Shown piece after piece: positions 13,990 through 21,621 of a DNA stretch of 22,487 bases (its first letter is position 1; each line of letters opens with the position of its first letter). The DNA comes from CAZABP01 sp964483245 (GTDB taxonomy: Bacteria > Planctomycetota > UBA1135 > UBA2386). Under the pieces are notes generated by a model, which ran no database searches, was not told the origin of the DNA, and saw nothing but the letters and a program-made list of their open reading frames with translations. The stretch is from positions 1 through 22,487 of the forward strand of contig CAZABP010000067.1 of assembly GCA_964483245.1 (NCBI GenBank). The letters run 5' to 3'. Both the position numbers and the translations under genes were made by a program.

Positions 13990-15651
13990 ATGCTGGTTGC
14001 GATCTACCTTCTCATGACCCTTCCGCAGGGCCCCCTACCCGCACCAGAACGGTCCGTGCCGGCCGAGCACACCATCCTCACGCTGACGGGTCTCCGCGCG
14101 CGGGAACGTTTCGGCACCGCGGTCAGCGCGGCAGGAGACGTCGACCGGGACGGCGCGACAGACGTCCTCGTCGGAGGCGTCGGTCCGTACGGCCAGCCGG
14201 GATGCCTGTATCTGTTCTCCGGCGACACTGGCGAGTTGATCCACAAGTGGATGAGCAGCGCTCTACATGACCAGTTCGGGAGAGTCGTCTGCGGCGCGCT
14301 GGACATCGATTCCGATGGGACCGCCGACGCTGTCGTCGGGGCGCCAGCGACGGCGGCTGGCGGCCCCGATGCCGGGCGGATCGTGGTCTACTCGGGACGC
14401 GACGGTCGCGAGCTGGCCACGGTCATGGGTTCGGCCCCTGGTGAAGCGTTCGGCTCTGCGCTTGCCGGCGTCGGTGATCTCGATCGCGACGGATATGCGG
14501 ATCTCGCCGTATCCGCTCCAGGAGACAACCAATTCTCGGGTCGCGTGGACGTCTACTCGGGTCGTTGGCTCGCGCAGCGCGTTGGTGCACCTCACCTCTT
14601 GCGCATCCAGGGCTCGATGCCCGATCGCAATCTCGGAAGCGCGCTCGCCGCTGCGGATCTGGATCGGGACGGTCATGTAGAACTCGTCGTCGGCGCATCC
14701 CACGATGACACTCGTGCCAGCGATGCCGGCGCCGTCGACGTGTACTCGACACGCACGGGGTATCTGCTGCAGACCGTGCTTGGAGACGTGACTTGTGTGG
14801 GACTCGGAACCACAGTCTGCGTGCCCGGAGACGTCGACGGCGATGGTCACGCGGACATCGCTGCCGGGGCGCCATGGAGCAGCCGAGCCAACTCGAGAAC
14901 CGGCTACCTCCTGCTCCACTCGTTCAAGCAGGCGTCACGACTCCATGGAATCTACGGGAGCGGAGATCTCTCGCTCGGCCGAGCGCTCGCCCCGGTCGGC
15001 GACGTCGACGGCGACGGCCGTGCGGACGTGCTCGTCGGCTCGGTTGACGATTGGACGCCGTCCCGGTCAGCGGCATGCGTGACGATCCTGTCCGGCAGGT
15101 CAGGACGTGTCCTGCTGTCATTCGGAGGTGCATCCTTGGGCTGGGCGGTGGCCGGCGTCAGCGATGTGAACGGCGACCGCGTGCCCGACTTCGTCGCTGG
15201 TGCGCCGTACGAGCCTGCCTCGAGCGCGGGAGCCATCCGCATTGTCTCCACCGCTCCGCTCTCTTTGCTGGCAGACGTCCATTCGATCTCGACCGCTGCC
15301 GGTGGCGCTCAGCGACTGGTCGTTTCGGCCGGTAGTGAGTTCGCCCACAGGTTCTACATCGTGCTCGGCAGCACATCCGGCTGCAGGCCCGGCGTTCGGC
15401 TCGGCTCGCTCCATGTTCCGCTCAATCTCGACGAGTACACGCGCTACACGCTCGCGTACCCCAACACCATACCGCTGATTGCCAGCATGGGTCAGCTCGA
15501 CGTCGGTGGCCGCGCCTTTGCAACCTTCCGCCTTCCGGGGGCGAACTGGGGCAACTTCGAGCTGACCTTGCATCACGCGTGCCTCATGCTCGACCAGAAC
15601 TCGAGCGGAGTTGCTGGCGTGAGCAATCCCGTACCACTGAGGCTGCACTAG
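13990..15651 (+). CDS. Secreted FG-GAP (integrin-like) seven-bladed beta-propeller protein
   Basis: Seven Ca-binding FG-GAP loops are visible: DVDRDGATD, DIDSDGTAD, DLDRDGYAD, DLDRDGHVE, DVDGDGHAD, DVDGDGRAD and DVNGDRVPD. This is one complete integrin-alpha-like propeller, followed by an all-beta C-terminal domain of about 140 residues ending in SNPVPLRLH. That domain resembles repeats-plus-tail proteins I know from marine Planctomycetota, but this is from memory. The start is unsure. ATG 13990 begins a signal-like MLVAIYLLMTLPQGPLPA, though its AGAGG site is very close; GTG 13936 and ATG 13966 would add residues before it. The gene has clearly more A/T at third positions than its neighbours and is bracketed by an 18-bp direct repeat, which suggests insertion. 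The role is probably extracellular adhesion or scaffolding; no enzyme domain is seen. Confidence 0.85.
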   Translation: MLVAIYLLMTLPQGPLPAPERSVPAEHTILTLTGLRARERFGTAVSAAGDVDRDGATDVLVGGVGPYGQPGCLYLFSGDTGELIHKWMSSALHDQFGRVVCGALDIDSDGTADAVVGAPATAAGGPDAGRIVVYSGRDGRELATVMGSAPGEAFGSALAGVGDLDRDGYADLAVSAPGDNQFSGRVDVYSGRWLAQRVGAPHLLRIQGSMPDRNLGSALAAADLDRDGHVELVVGASHDDTRASDAGAVDVYSTRTGYLLQTVLGDVTCVGLGTTVCVPGDVDGDGHADIAAGAPWSSRANSRTGYLLLHSFKQASRLHGIYGSGDLSLGRALAPVGDVDGDGRADVLVGSVDDWTPSRSAACVTILSGRSGRVLLSFGGASLGWAVAGVSDVNGDRVPDFVAGAPYEPASSAGAIRIVSTAPLSLLADVHSISTAAGGAQRLVVSAGSEFAHRFYIVLGSTSGCRPGVRLGSLHVPLNLDEYTRYTLAYPNTIPLIASMGQLDVGGRAFATFRLPGANWGNFELTLHHACLMLDQNSSGVAGVSNPVPLRLH

Positions 15652-15661
15652 CCCGAACTCG

Positions 15662-15679
15662 TGCTGGCGGCGGCGATGG
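15662..15679 (+). repeat. 18-bp direct repeat, copy 2 (after FG-GAP gene)
   Basis: Exact copy of 13817-13834, 11 bases after the FG-GAP stop. In the matching frame it encodes LAAAMGGG, echoing the LAAAMDGG end of OpcA. Confidence 0.65.
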
Positions 15680-15754
15680 GCGGGGGCATGAGGATTCGCA
15701 GCGCGTCCTCATGGCCTCAGCAACCGATTCGACTTCGTGCCGCTCGGCTGCGTC

Positions 15755-15772
15755 GCCGGTGTCGCCGGCTTT
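15755..15772 (+). terminator. Weak terminator-like stem between convergent genes
   Basis: GCCGG / CCGGC with a 5-base loop followed by TTT, about 100 bases after the FG-GAP stop and before the convergent regulator gene. The 5-bp stem and three-base T run make it marginal. Nothing else is apparent in the 15680-15822 spacer. Confidence 0.25.
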
Positions 15773-15822
15773 GCTTCAGTTCCACGTCGTCGCCGCAACG
15801 GCGGATTCCGCGCGCTTGCGGC

Positions 15823-16272
15823 TCACCGCTTCCGGCCCCGACGCGGCGACGCCGCCTGCTGCATCAACGCGTCGAGCATCGTCGCGAGGGCCGCGCGCAC
15901 CGGCTGCGGCCCGTGCAGGATCAGGTAGTCGGCCAGGCGCAGCAGGCGTAGCTCCTCCCGGCCGTAGCGCGCGGTCCGACTGCCGGGCGGCAGTCCTTTC
16001 TGCTCGCGGATCAGCCGTCCGATGCACTCCCCGGAGTGGCTGACCGGGCAGCGGTGCTGCGGCGCCGGACGAGCCGGGTCAGGCTGGAACAGTTCCGCGA
16101 CGCCGACGCCGAGTGCCTGCGCGAGCTTGCCGACCGTGCCCACGGTCGGCTGGATCCGCCCGGTCTCGATCCGCGAGATGTACGACACCGGCAGGCCGGC
16201 GCGTTCGGCGACCGCACGCTGCGTCAGGCGCCGGTCCCGCCGGAGGTTGCGCACCGCTTCGGCCAGGCTCAC
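15823..16272 (-). CDS. XRE-family transcriptional regulator with a Cys/His patch, divergent from nod
   Basis: The 149-residue product starts with an XRE/Cro-type helix-turn-helix (about 5-62; LTQRAVAERAGLPVSYISRI holds the recognition helix). A linker follows that carries His73-x-Cys75-x3-His79-x3-Cys83 (HRCPVSHSGEC), and then a helical C-terminal domain (about 105-140). The Cys/His patch could hold zinc, an iron-sulfur cluster or a redox switch; this is inference. The GTG start at 16272 has GGGAGGGG four bases upstream. The gene is divergent from the nitric oxide dismutase candidate across a 124-base spacer, so it most likely controls that gene and itself. The ligand is unknown; NO, O2 or redox state would fit the context. 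Confidence 0.88.
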   Translation of the reverse strand: MSLAEAVRNLRRDRRLTQRAVAERAGLPVSYISRIETGRIQPTVGTVGKLAQALGVGVAELFQPDPARPAPQHRCPVSHSGECIGRLIREQKGLPPGSRTARYGREELRLLRLADYLILHGPQPVRAALATMLDALMQQAASPRRGRKR

Positions 16273-16396
16273 GACGCCCCTCCCGGCACGTTGTAGTTAC
16301 ATTTTTGGATACATGATGCGACAGGAACGAATGCCATGAATGGTAACCTACTCGGGAACGCGCCGCGCCTGCGCGGCATCGACCTGGAGCGCGACT
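16273..16396. promoter_or_regulatory. Divergent control region between the XRE regulator and nod
   Basis: A sharply A/T-rich island (about 16291-16318) breaks the GC-rich background. It contains TACAT at 16298-16302 and again at 16310-16314, 12 bases apart, each followed by T or G. This is a plausible operator for the XRE protein and overlaps where both promoters must lie. No clean -35/-10 pair and no FNR-type TTGAT-N4-ATCAA dyad is visible. Confidence 0.5.
16386..16389 (+). promoter_or_regulatory. Ribosome binding site favouring the GTG start of nod
   Basis: GGAG lies seven bases before the GTG at 16397. An alternative ATG at 16340 has AGGA only 13 bases upstream, which is far. The GTG start also places the first membrane helix near the usual position. 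Confidence 0.55.
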
Positions 16397-18778
16397 GTGA
16401 ACGTCATCCGATGGATCGACAAGCGGCAGCACTGGTGGAAGGTCTTCCTGCTGATCTTCGTGGTCAGCGTCATGGTCGTCGGCTGGATCGGCGTCGGCAC
16501 CTACTCGGCGGCGCCGCCGCTGGCTGACTTCCGCGACGAACGAGGCCGGTTGCTGTTCGAAGGGGCCGGCATCACGCGGGGCCAGCAGGTCTTCCTGCGC
16601 CGTGGCCTGATGGACTACGGCAGCTTCCTCGGGGACGGCGGCCTGCGTGGTCCCGACTTCACGGCTGAGGCGTTGCGCCTGACCGCGCGATGGATGCACG
16701 AGGAGATCGACGCGTCGTGGCGCGAGCGGGTGCCGGACGCGGCTGCCCGCAACGCGATGGTGCGCGGCCTCGTGCAGACCGCGCTGGCAACGAACCGCTA
16801 CGACGAAGAGACCAACACCGTCACGGTCGGGCCCGCGCAGCGGGCCGCGTTCGAACGGCTGGTGATCTACTACGGCGAGAAGTTCGGTCACGGCGGGGAA
16901 CTCGCACGCGGCGAAGTGTTCCGGCCAGCCGGCTACATCTCCGACCCGTCCGAGATCCGTGACCTGACAGCGTTCTTCTTCTGGGGTGCGTGGCTGTGCG
17001 CCGCGCATCGGCCCGGTCTCGACTACAGCTACACGCACAACTGGCCGTACGACCCGCTCGCCGGCAATCTGCCGACGGCGGGCGTGACGCTGTGGAGCGT
17101 GATCGGCGCACTCGTGCTGGTACTCGCGCTCGGCGTCGTGTTCTACTTCTACGGCAAGCTCGACCGCGAAGCCGTGCTCGAGGCGCAGGCTGCGAGCACG
17201 CCGCCGCTGGCGACCACCACCGACGTCGACGCCGCGCGTCCGACCGCGACGCAGCGTGCCTGCTACCGGTTCTTCGTCGTGGCTGCGGCGCTGTTCCTGT
17301 TCCAGGTCGTCGCCGGTCTGCTCGCGATCGCCGACTACGTCGGGCTCTGGCAGACCCTCGGCCTCCCGCTCGAGCGGATCCTGCCGATCACGGTCACGCG
17401 CGCTTGGCACTCGCAGCTCTCGATCCTGTGGATCGCGCTGTGCTGGTTCGGCGCCACGATCTGGGTGCTGCCCTGGATCTGCCGGCCGGAGCCGCGCGGG
17501 CAACTGCGCGCCGTCAACGCGCTGTTCTGGTGCCTGGTGTTCGTCGGCGCCGGCACCGTGATCGGAATCCCGCTCGGCGTGCACGGCCTGCTCGGCGACG
17601 CATGGCGCTGGCTCGGCCTGCAGGGGTGGGAGTTCGTGCAGCTCGGCCGGCTGTTCCAGTACGCGCTGTACGGCGCCTTCGTGCTCTGGTTCGTGATCGT
17701 CGTGCGTGGCGTCTGGCCGGTGCTGCGGCGGCGTGAGACCTGGTCCCTGCCGAACTGGATGGTCTACGCGATCGCCGGAATCATCCTGATGTTCTCGGCC
17801 GGATTCGTCGCCGGTCCGGACACGAACTTCGTGATCGCCGACTTCTGGCGCTGGTGCACGATCCACATGTGGGTCGAGGCGTTCTTCGAAGTCTTCACGA
17901 CGATCCTGGTCGCGTACTTCCTGTACCTGATGGGCTTCGTCAGCCACGCGGTCGCCGCCCGGGTCGTCTATCTGGCCGCCGTCTTGTTCCTCGGCTCCGG
18001 CCTGATCGGGATCAGCCACAACTTCTACTGGAACGCGAAGTCGATCGAGACGGTCGCGCTCGGCGGCGTGCTGTCGACGCTGCAGGTCGTGCCGTTGATC
18101 CTGCTGACGCTCGAGGCGTGGCGGTTCCGCCATCTGCCGCAGCAGAAGCTGCGCCGCGCGCGCGGGCAGCCGGCAGCGACGTTCGGCCTGGCCGAGCCGT
18201 TCCTGTTCCTGATCGGCGTCAACTTCTGGAACTTCTTCGGCGCCGGCGTCTTCGGCTTCGCGATCAACCTGCCGATCGTCAACTACTACCAGCACGGGAC
18301 GTACCTGACCGTCAACCATGGTCACGCCGCGCTGTTCGGCGTGTACGGGAACCTGGCGCTGGCGGCGATCCTGTTCTGTGCGCGCTGGCTCGTGCGACCC
18401 GAGGTCTGGCGCCCCGCGCTGCTGCGGACCTCGTTCTGGTCGCTGAACATCGGCATCGCGCTGATGGTCGTGCTGGATCTGTTCCCGGCCGGCATCGACC
18501 AGCTCCTGGCTGTGATGCAGGACGGCTACGCGTTCGCGCGGTCGCAGGCGTATCTCGAAGGAGCGACGTTCCAGACGCTGACCTGGCTGCGCGGAATCGG
18601 CGTCGTGGTGTTCGTCGCCGGCGGCGTGCTGCCGATCGTCTGGTTCGTGCTGCGCGCGGCGGGCGCACTGAAGCCGGCCCTGACCGGCCTGGAACCGTTC
18701 GTGGTGCCACCGACCGTGCTGGCCATCGCACCGACTCCCGTCGCGGCGCATGGCGACGCGCCGCGGGTGATCCCGTGA
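16397..18778 (+). CDS. nod: Putative nitric oxide dismutase (qNOR-like, Nod)
   Basis: The 793-residue protein has qNOR architecture: an N-terminal helix (14-35), a hydrophilic extracytoplasmic domain (about 36-225, ending THNWPYDPLAGN) and a haem-copper-oxidase-type core of about 12-13 helices. Haem and FeB ligands visible are His338 (RAWHSQ), His490 with Glu494 (IHMWVE), His541, and His641/His643 (NHGHA). Three departures from true qNOR stand out. The FeB His-His pair is His541-Asn542 (SHNFYWN). The second catalytic Glu is Gln563 (STLQVVP). The quinol site is lost: no His or Glu in 305-325, and Val736 where qNOR has Asp in LRxxGD. By my recall of G. stearothermophilus qNOR numbering these are H560N, E581Q and loss of H328/E332/D746. 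This is the pattern described for Methylomirabilis Nod, proposed to turn 2 NO into N2 + O2. The start could instead be ATG 16340. Activity is unproven. Confidence 0.88.
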   Translation: MNVIRWIDKRQHWWKVFLLIFVVSVMVVGWIGVGTYSAAPPLADFRDERGRLLFEGAGITRGQQVFLRRGLMDYGSFLGDGGLRGPDFTAEALRLTARWMHEEIDASWRERVPDAAARNAMVRGLVQTALATNRYDEETNTVTVGPAQRAAFERLVIYYGEKFGHGGELARGEVFRPAGYISDPSEIRDLTAFFFWGAWLCAAHRPGLDYSYTHNWPYDPLAGNLPTAGVTLWSVIGALVLVLALGVVFYFYGKLDREAVLEAQAASTPPLATTTDVDAARPTATQRACYRFFVVAAALFLFQVVAGLLAIADYVGLWQTLGLPLERILPITVTRAWHSQLSILWIALCWFGATIWVLPWICRPEPRGQLRAVNALFWCLVFVGAGTVIGIPLGVHGLLGDAWRWLGLQGWEFVQLGRLFQYALYGAFVLWFVIVVRGVWPVLRRRETWSLPNWMVYAIAGIILMFSAGFVAGPDTNFVIADFWRWCTIHMWVEAFFEVFTTILVAYFLYLMGFVSHAVAARVVYLAAVLFLGSGLIGISHNFYWNAKSIETVALGGVLSTLQVVPLILLTLEAWRFRHLPQQKLRRARGQPAATFGLAEPFLFLIGVNFWNFFGAGVFGFAINLPIVNYYQHGTYLTVNHGHAALFGVYGNLALAAILFCARWLVRPEVWRPALLRTSFWSLNIGIALMVVLDLFPAGIDQLLAVMQDGYAFARSQAYLEGATFQTLTWLRGIGVVVFVAGGVLPIVWFVLRAAGALKPALTGLEPFVVPPTVLAIAPTPVAAHGDAPRVIP

Positions 18779-18798
18779 GGCGCCTCAGCGAGCTTGCC

Positions 18799-20262
18799 AT
18801 GAAACCCGAGCGCTGCCTGCCGTACCTGCTCCTGCTCTCCGCTGCACTGCCGGCGCAGCTCGGTCTCGAACCGCTGCCGGCCGCCGAGTGGACGCCGGCG
18901 ATGGCGAGGCATCTGCTGCACCGCGCCGGCTTCGGCGGAACCGCGGCCGAGATCGCGCGCCTGCACGCGCTCGGGCTGCACACGGCCGTCGCCGAGGTCC
19001 TCGACTTCCAGCTCCAACCGCACGGGCCGGGGCCGTTGCAACTGCAGCGCGCGCGGCCGGATCCGGCCGAGCTGCGCGCGATGAGCGAAGCGCAGCGGCG
19101 CGAGGTGATGCAGCGGCGCAGGCGCACCGAGCGCCAACAGATCGCCGCGCTGCGGCAGTGGTGGCTGCGGGCGATGGTCGAGACGACGCACGCGCTGCAG
19201 GAGAAGCTGACGCTGTTCTGGCACGGGCACTTCGCCGTCGAGTACCGGACCGTGCGCGACGCGCTCGCGATGCAGCGCCAGAACGACCTGCTGCGCACAC
19301 ATGCAGCGGGCAACTTCGGCGAGCTGCTGCACGCGATCGCACGCGACCCGGCGATGCTGCGCTATCTCGATGCCGATCGCAACGTCAAGGGCAGACCGAA
19401 CGAGAACCTCGCGCGCGAGATCATGGAGCTGTTCGCGATGGGCGAGGGGGCCGGCTACACCGAGGCGGACATCCAACAGGGTGCGCGCGCACTGACCGGC
19501 GCGACGTTGGACCGGCGCACGTTCGAGTACCGGTTCCGGCCGGCGCTGCACGACGCCGGCGTCAAGCATCTGTTCGGCCGCGAAGGCGCATTCGGCCCGC
19601 CGGAGTTCGTCGACCTGATCCTGCAGCAGCCGGCGACCGCGCGGCACATCGCCGGCAAGCTGTTCCGGTTCTTCGCCCATGAGCAGCCGGATCCGGACAC
19701 CATCACTCGCCTGGCCGCGCTGCTGCGCGCGCAGAAGTACGAGCTGGCGCCGCTGCTCGAAAACCTGTTCCGGTCGCGCGAGTTCTATTCCGAGCGCTCG
19801 CTCGGCCACCACGTCAAGAGCCCGATCGAGCTGGTGATTGGCACGATCCGCACGCTCGGCCTGAGCGTCCGTGACTACCGTCAGATCGACACAGCACTCG
19901 GTGACATGGGCCAGCGCCTGTTCGATCCTCCCAACGTGCGTGGCTGGCTCGAAGGGCAGAGCTGGCTCGACACGAACCGGATCCTGGTCCGGCACAACGC
20001 CGTCGCCGCGCTGCTGCGCAACTTCGAGGCGGCACCGGCACGCGACGGTGCGCCGCTGCCGGCGCCCGTCACGTTGCGCGATCAGGCCGCAGCCGTGGCG
20101 GCACTCGAGCACCTGTTGCTGGCGCGGCCGCTGCAGGCCCCGGAGCGAACGCACCTGATCCGGCTGCTGTCGGCGCCGCCGCACCGCGACCTGCCGCCGG
20201 CGCAGCGCAGCCGAGCGCTCGTGCTGCTGTTCACCACGCTGCCCGAATACCAACTGAACTGA
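18799..20262 (+). CDS. DUF1800 family secreted protein
   Basis: The 487-residue product has a signal peptide (about 1-19, LPYLLLLSAALPA) and the DUF1800 hallmarks LLHRAGFGG (39-47), KLTLFWHGHFA (136-146), NENLAREIMELF (201-212), GYTEADIQQGARALTG (219-234), KLFRFF and PPNVRGW. Its biochemical role is unknown. DUF1800 genes are typically followed by DUF1501 genes, as here. The ATG at 18799 is chosen because it starts the signal; a GTG at 18775 overlapping the nod stop is the alternative, and the much longer in-frame opening lies across nod. It follows nod by 20 bases, so co-transcription is likely. Confidence 0.9.
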   Translation: MKPERCLPYLLLLSAALPAQLGLEPLPAAEWTPAMARHLLHRAGFGGTAAEIARLHALGLHTAVAEVLDFQLQPHGPGPLQLQRARPDPAELRAMSEAQRREVMQRRRRTERQQIAALRQWWLRAMVETTHALQEKLTLFWHGHFAVEYRTVRDALAMQRQNDLLRTHAAGNFGELLHAIARDPAMLRYLDADRNVKGRPNENLAREIMELFAMGEGAGYTEADIQQGARALTGATLDRRTFEYRFRPALHDAGVKHLFGREGAFGPPEFVDLILQQPATARHIAGKLFRFFAHEQPDPDTITRLAALLRAQKYELAPLLENLFRSREFYSERSLGHHVKSPIELVIGTIRTLGLSVRDYRQIDTALGDMGQRLFDPPNVRGWLEGQSWLDTNRILVRHNAVAALLRNFEAAPARDGAPLPAPVTLRDQAAAVAALEHLLLARPLQAPERTHLIRLLSAPPHRDLPPAQRSRALVLLFTTLPEYQLN

Positions 20263-20278
20263 TTCCTCGGGAGCCGAC

Positions 20279-21502
20279 ATGACCCGATCCGAACGCGCCC
20301 GCATCACCCGCCGCGGTTTCCTGGCCGGCAGCGCCGCGGGCGCCGCCGCCTGCCTGTGGCCTCGAGCCTGGCAGGTCGCCGGCACCGGAGGCGACGACCG
20401 GGTGCTCGTGATGCTGCAGCAGAGCGGCGGCAACGACGTCCTCAGCACTCTGGTGCCGTACGCTGATGATGCCTATGGCCGTGCGCGGCAGGCGACGCGC
20501 ATCCCTGCCGGCAACGTGCGCAAGCTGAACGACCGCCTGGGTCTGCACCCGAATCTCGCCGGCCTGCAGGCGCTGTACGATCGTGGTCAGCTCGCTGCGG
20601 TCCTGAACGTCGGGTATCCGCGGCCCAACTACAGCCACTTCACGTCGCTCGACATCTGGCATACGGCCGACCTCGAGCCGAAGCAGGCGCGGACCGGCTG
20701 GCTCGGCCGCTGGTGCGACGCCGGGCTGCCGGCGGACCCACCGGCAGAGAGTGCGGTGGCCATCGGCGGCGATGCCAGCCCGCTCGCCCTGCTCGGCGAC
20801 CGCTGCCGCGGCATCTCGATCGGAAGGCCGGAGACGTTCCGCTTCCAAGGGGACGCGCGGCTGGTCGAGGCATACCGCGCGCTGCAGCGCGAACGCGCCG
20901 GCGCGGACGATCCGCAGCTCGTGCATGCAGCGAGGACCAGCGCGCTCGCGAACGCCTGCAGCGACCGGATCCGCGCGGCCGTGGCCGCGCACAGGCCGGC
21001 CGCCGAGTACCCCGGATCCGCGTTGGGGCGTTCCCTCGCCACGGTTGCTGCCGTCATCGCCGCCGGCCTCGGCACGCGCGTGTGCTGGGTCTTTCACGGC
21101 GGCTACGACACGCATGCCGGCCAGAAGCCGCGCCACGATGCGCTGATGGCGGAGCTCGACGGGGCGATCACAGCGTTCCAGCGGGACCTCGAGCAGCATC
21201 GCCTCGCCGGCCGCGTGCTGACCGTCGCTTTCAGCGAGTTCGGCCGCCGCGTCACCGAGAACGGCAGCGGTGGGACGGACCACGGCGCCGCCGGCGCGAT
21301 GCTCCTGTTCGGTCCGAACGTACGACCAGGACTCCACGGCGAGCCGCCGGATCTGACCGACCTGCAGGGAGGCGGCGGCGGCAGCTTGAAGCACCGCATC
21401 GACTTCCGCCAGGTCTACGCCGCGATCCTCGAGCGCTGGCTGCGCACGCCGAGCCAACCGATCCTGGGCAGGTTCACGCCGGTCGACTGCGTCGCCGTCT
21501 GA
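20279..21502 (+). CDS. DUF1501 family protein with Tat signal
   Basis: The 407-residue product starts with a twin-arginine signal, ITRRGFLAG (9-17), so it is probably exported folded. The rest matches DUF1501, a family with an alkaline-phosphatase/sulfatase-like fold. Examples are VLVMLQQSGGNDVLSTLVPY (43-62), YPRPNYSHFTSLDIWHTA, FHGGYDTHAGQ, SEFGRRVTENGSGGTDHG (319-336) and LLFGPNVRPGLHG. The His/Asp residues in GYDTHAGQ and GTDHG may bind metal. GGGAG precedes the ATG. It starts 16 bases after the DUF1800 gene, its usual partner, and the two probably act together on or outside the membrane. The substrate is unknown. Confidence 0.92.
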   Translation: MTRSERARITRRGFLAGSAAGAAACLWPRAWQVAGTGGDDRVLVMLQQSGGNDVLSTLVPYADDAYGRARQATRIPAGNVRKLNDRLGLHPNLAGLQALYDRGQLAAVLNVGYPRPNYSHFTSLDIWHTADLEPKQARTGWLGRWCDAGLPADPPAESAVAIGGDASPLALLGDRCRGISIGRPETFRFQGDARLVEAYRALQRERAGADDPQLVHAARTSALANACSDRIRAAVAAHRPAAEYPGSALGRSLATVAAVIAAGLGTRVCWVFHGGYDTHAGQKPRHDALMAELDGAITAFQRDLEQHRLAGRVLTVAFSEFGRRVTENGSGGTDHGAAGAMLLFGPNVRPGLHGEPPDLTDLQGGGGGSLKHRIDFRQVYAAILERWLRTPSQPILGRFTPVDCVAV

Positions 21503-21621
21503 ATCGCAGAGCCGGTTCCCGAGTCCCCGGGTCGCGCCGGCGCCGTCCGGCGGCCGCGGCGGCCGCCGCCACCGGTCGAACGCAGTCGGGATCCAGGAAC
21601 AGGCTGTGTCCCTGCCCTCCC
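21503..21621. terminator. Convergent spacer with a GC-rich near-palindrome
   Basis: Between the DUF1501 stop and the ftsH stop lies a 21-base near-palindrome (21548-21568), CGGCGGCCGC and its complement around one G. It could fold as an 8-bp stem with a 5-base loop and serve transcripts from both sides. There is no T-tract, so this is a weak terminator call. Confidence 0.35.

Noticed and set aside
15755..15772. Strong intrinsic terminator after the FG-GAP gene
   Set aside because: Only a 5-bp stem and three T residues; kept as a low-confidence feature, not a finding.
16273..16396. Explicit -35/-10 promoter for nod
   Set aside because: Candidate hexamers had wrong spacing (11 bases) or poor matches; only the AT-rich island is supportable.
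16336..16527. 63-codon frame starting just before nod, as a leader peptide
   Set aside because: Overlaps nod in another frame for most of its length, and the product is Arg-rich with no feature.
16079..18751. 890-codon open frame antisense to nod
   Set aside because: Product is mostly Arg, Gln, Asp and His with no domain; it mirrors a well-conserved gene and is a GC-driven shadow.
16397..18778. Calling the qNOR-like gene norZ/norB (NO reductase)
   Set aside because: The FeB His-Asn pair, the Gln for Glu and the lost quinol-site residues together fit Nod better than a working quinol-dependent NO reductase.
18526..20448. 640-codon open frame antisense to nod/DUF1800
   Set aside because: Arg/Gln-rich low-complexity product; shadow of real genes.
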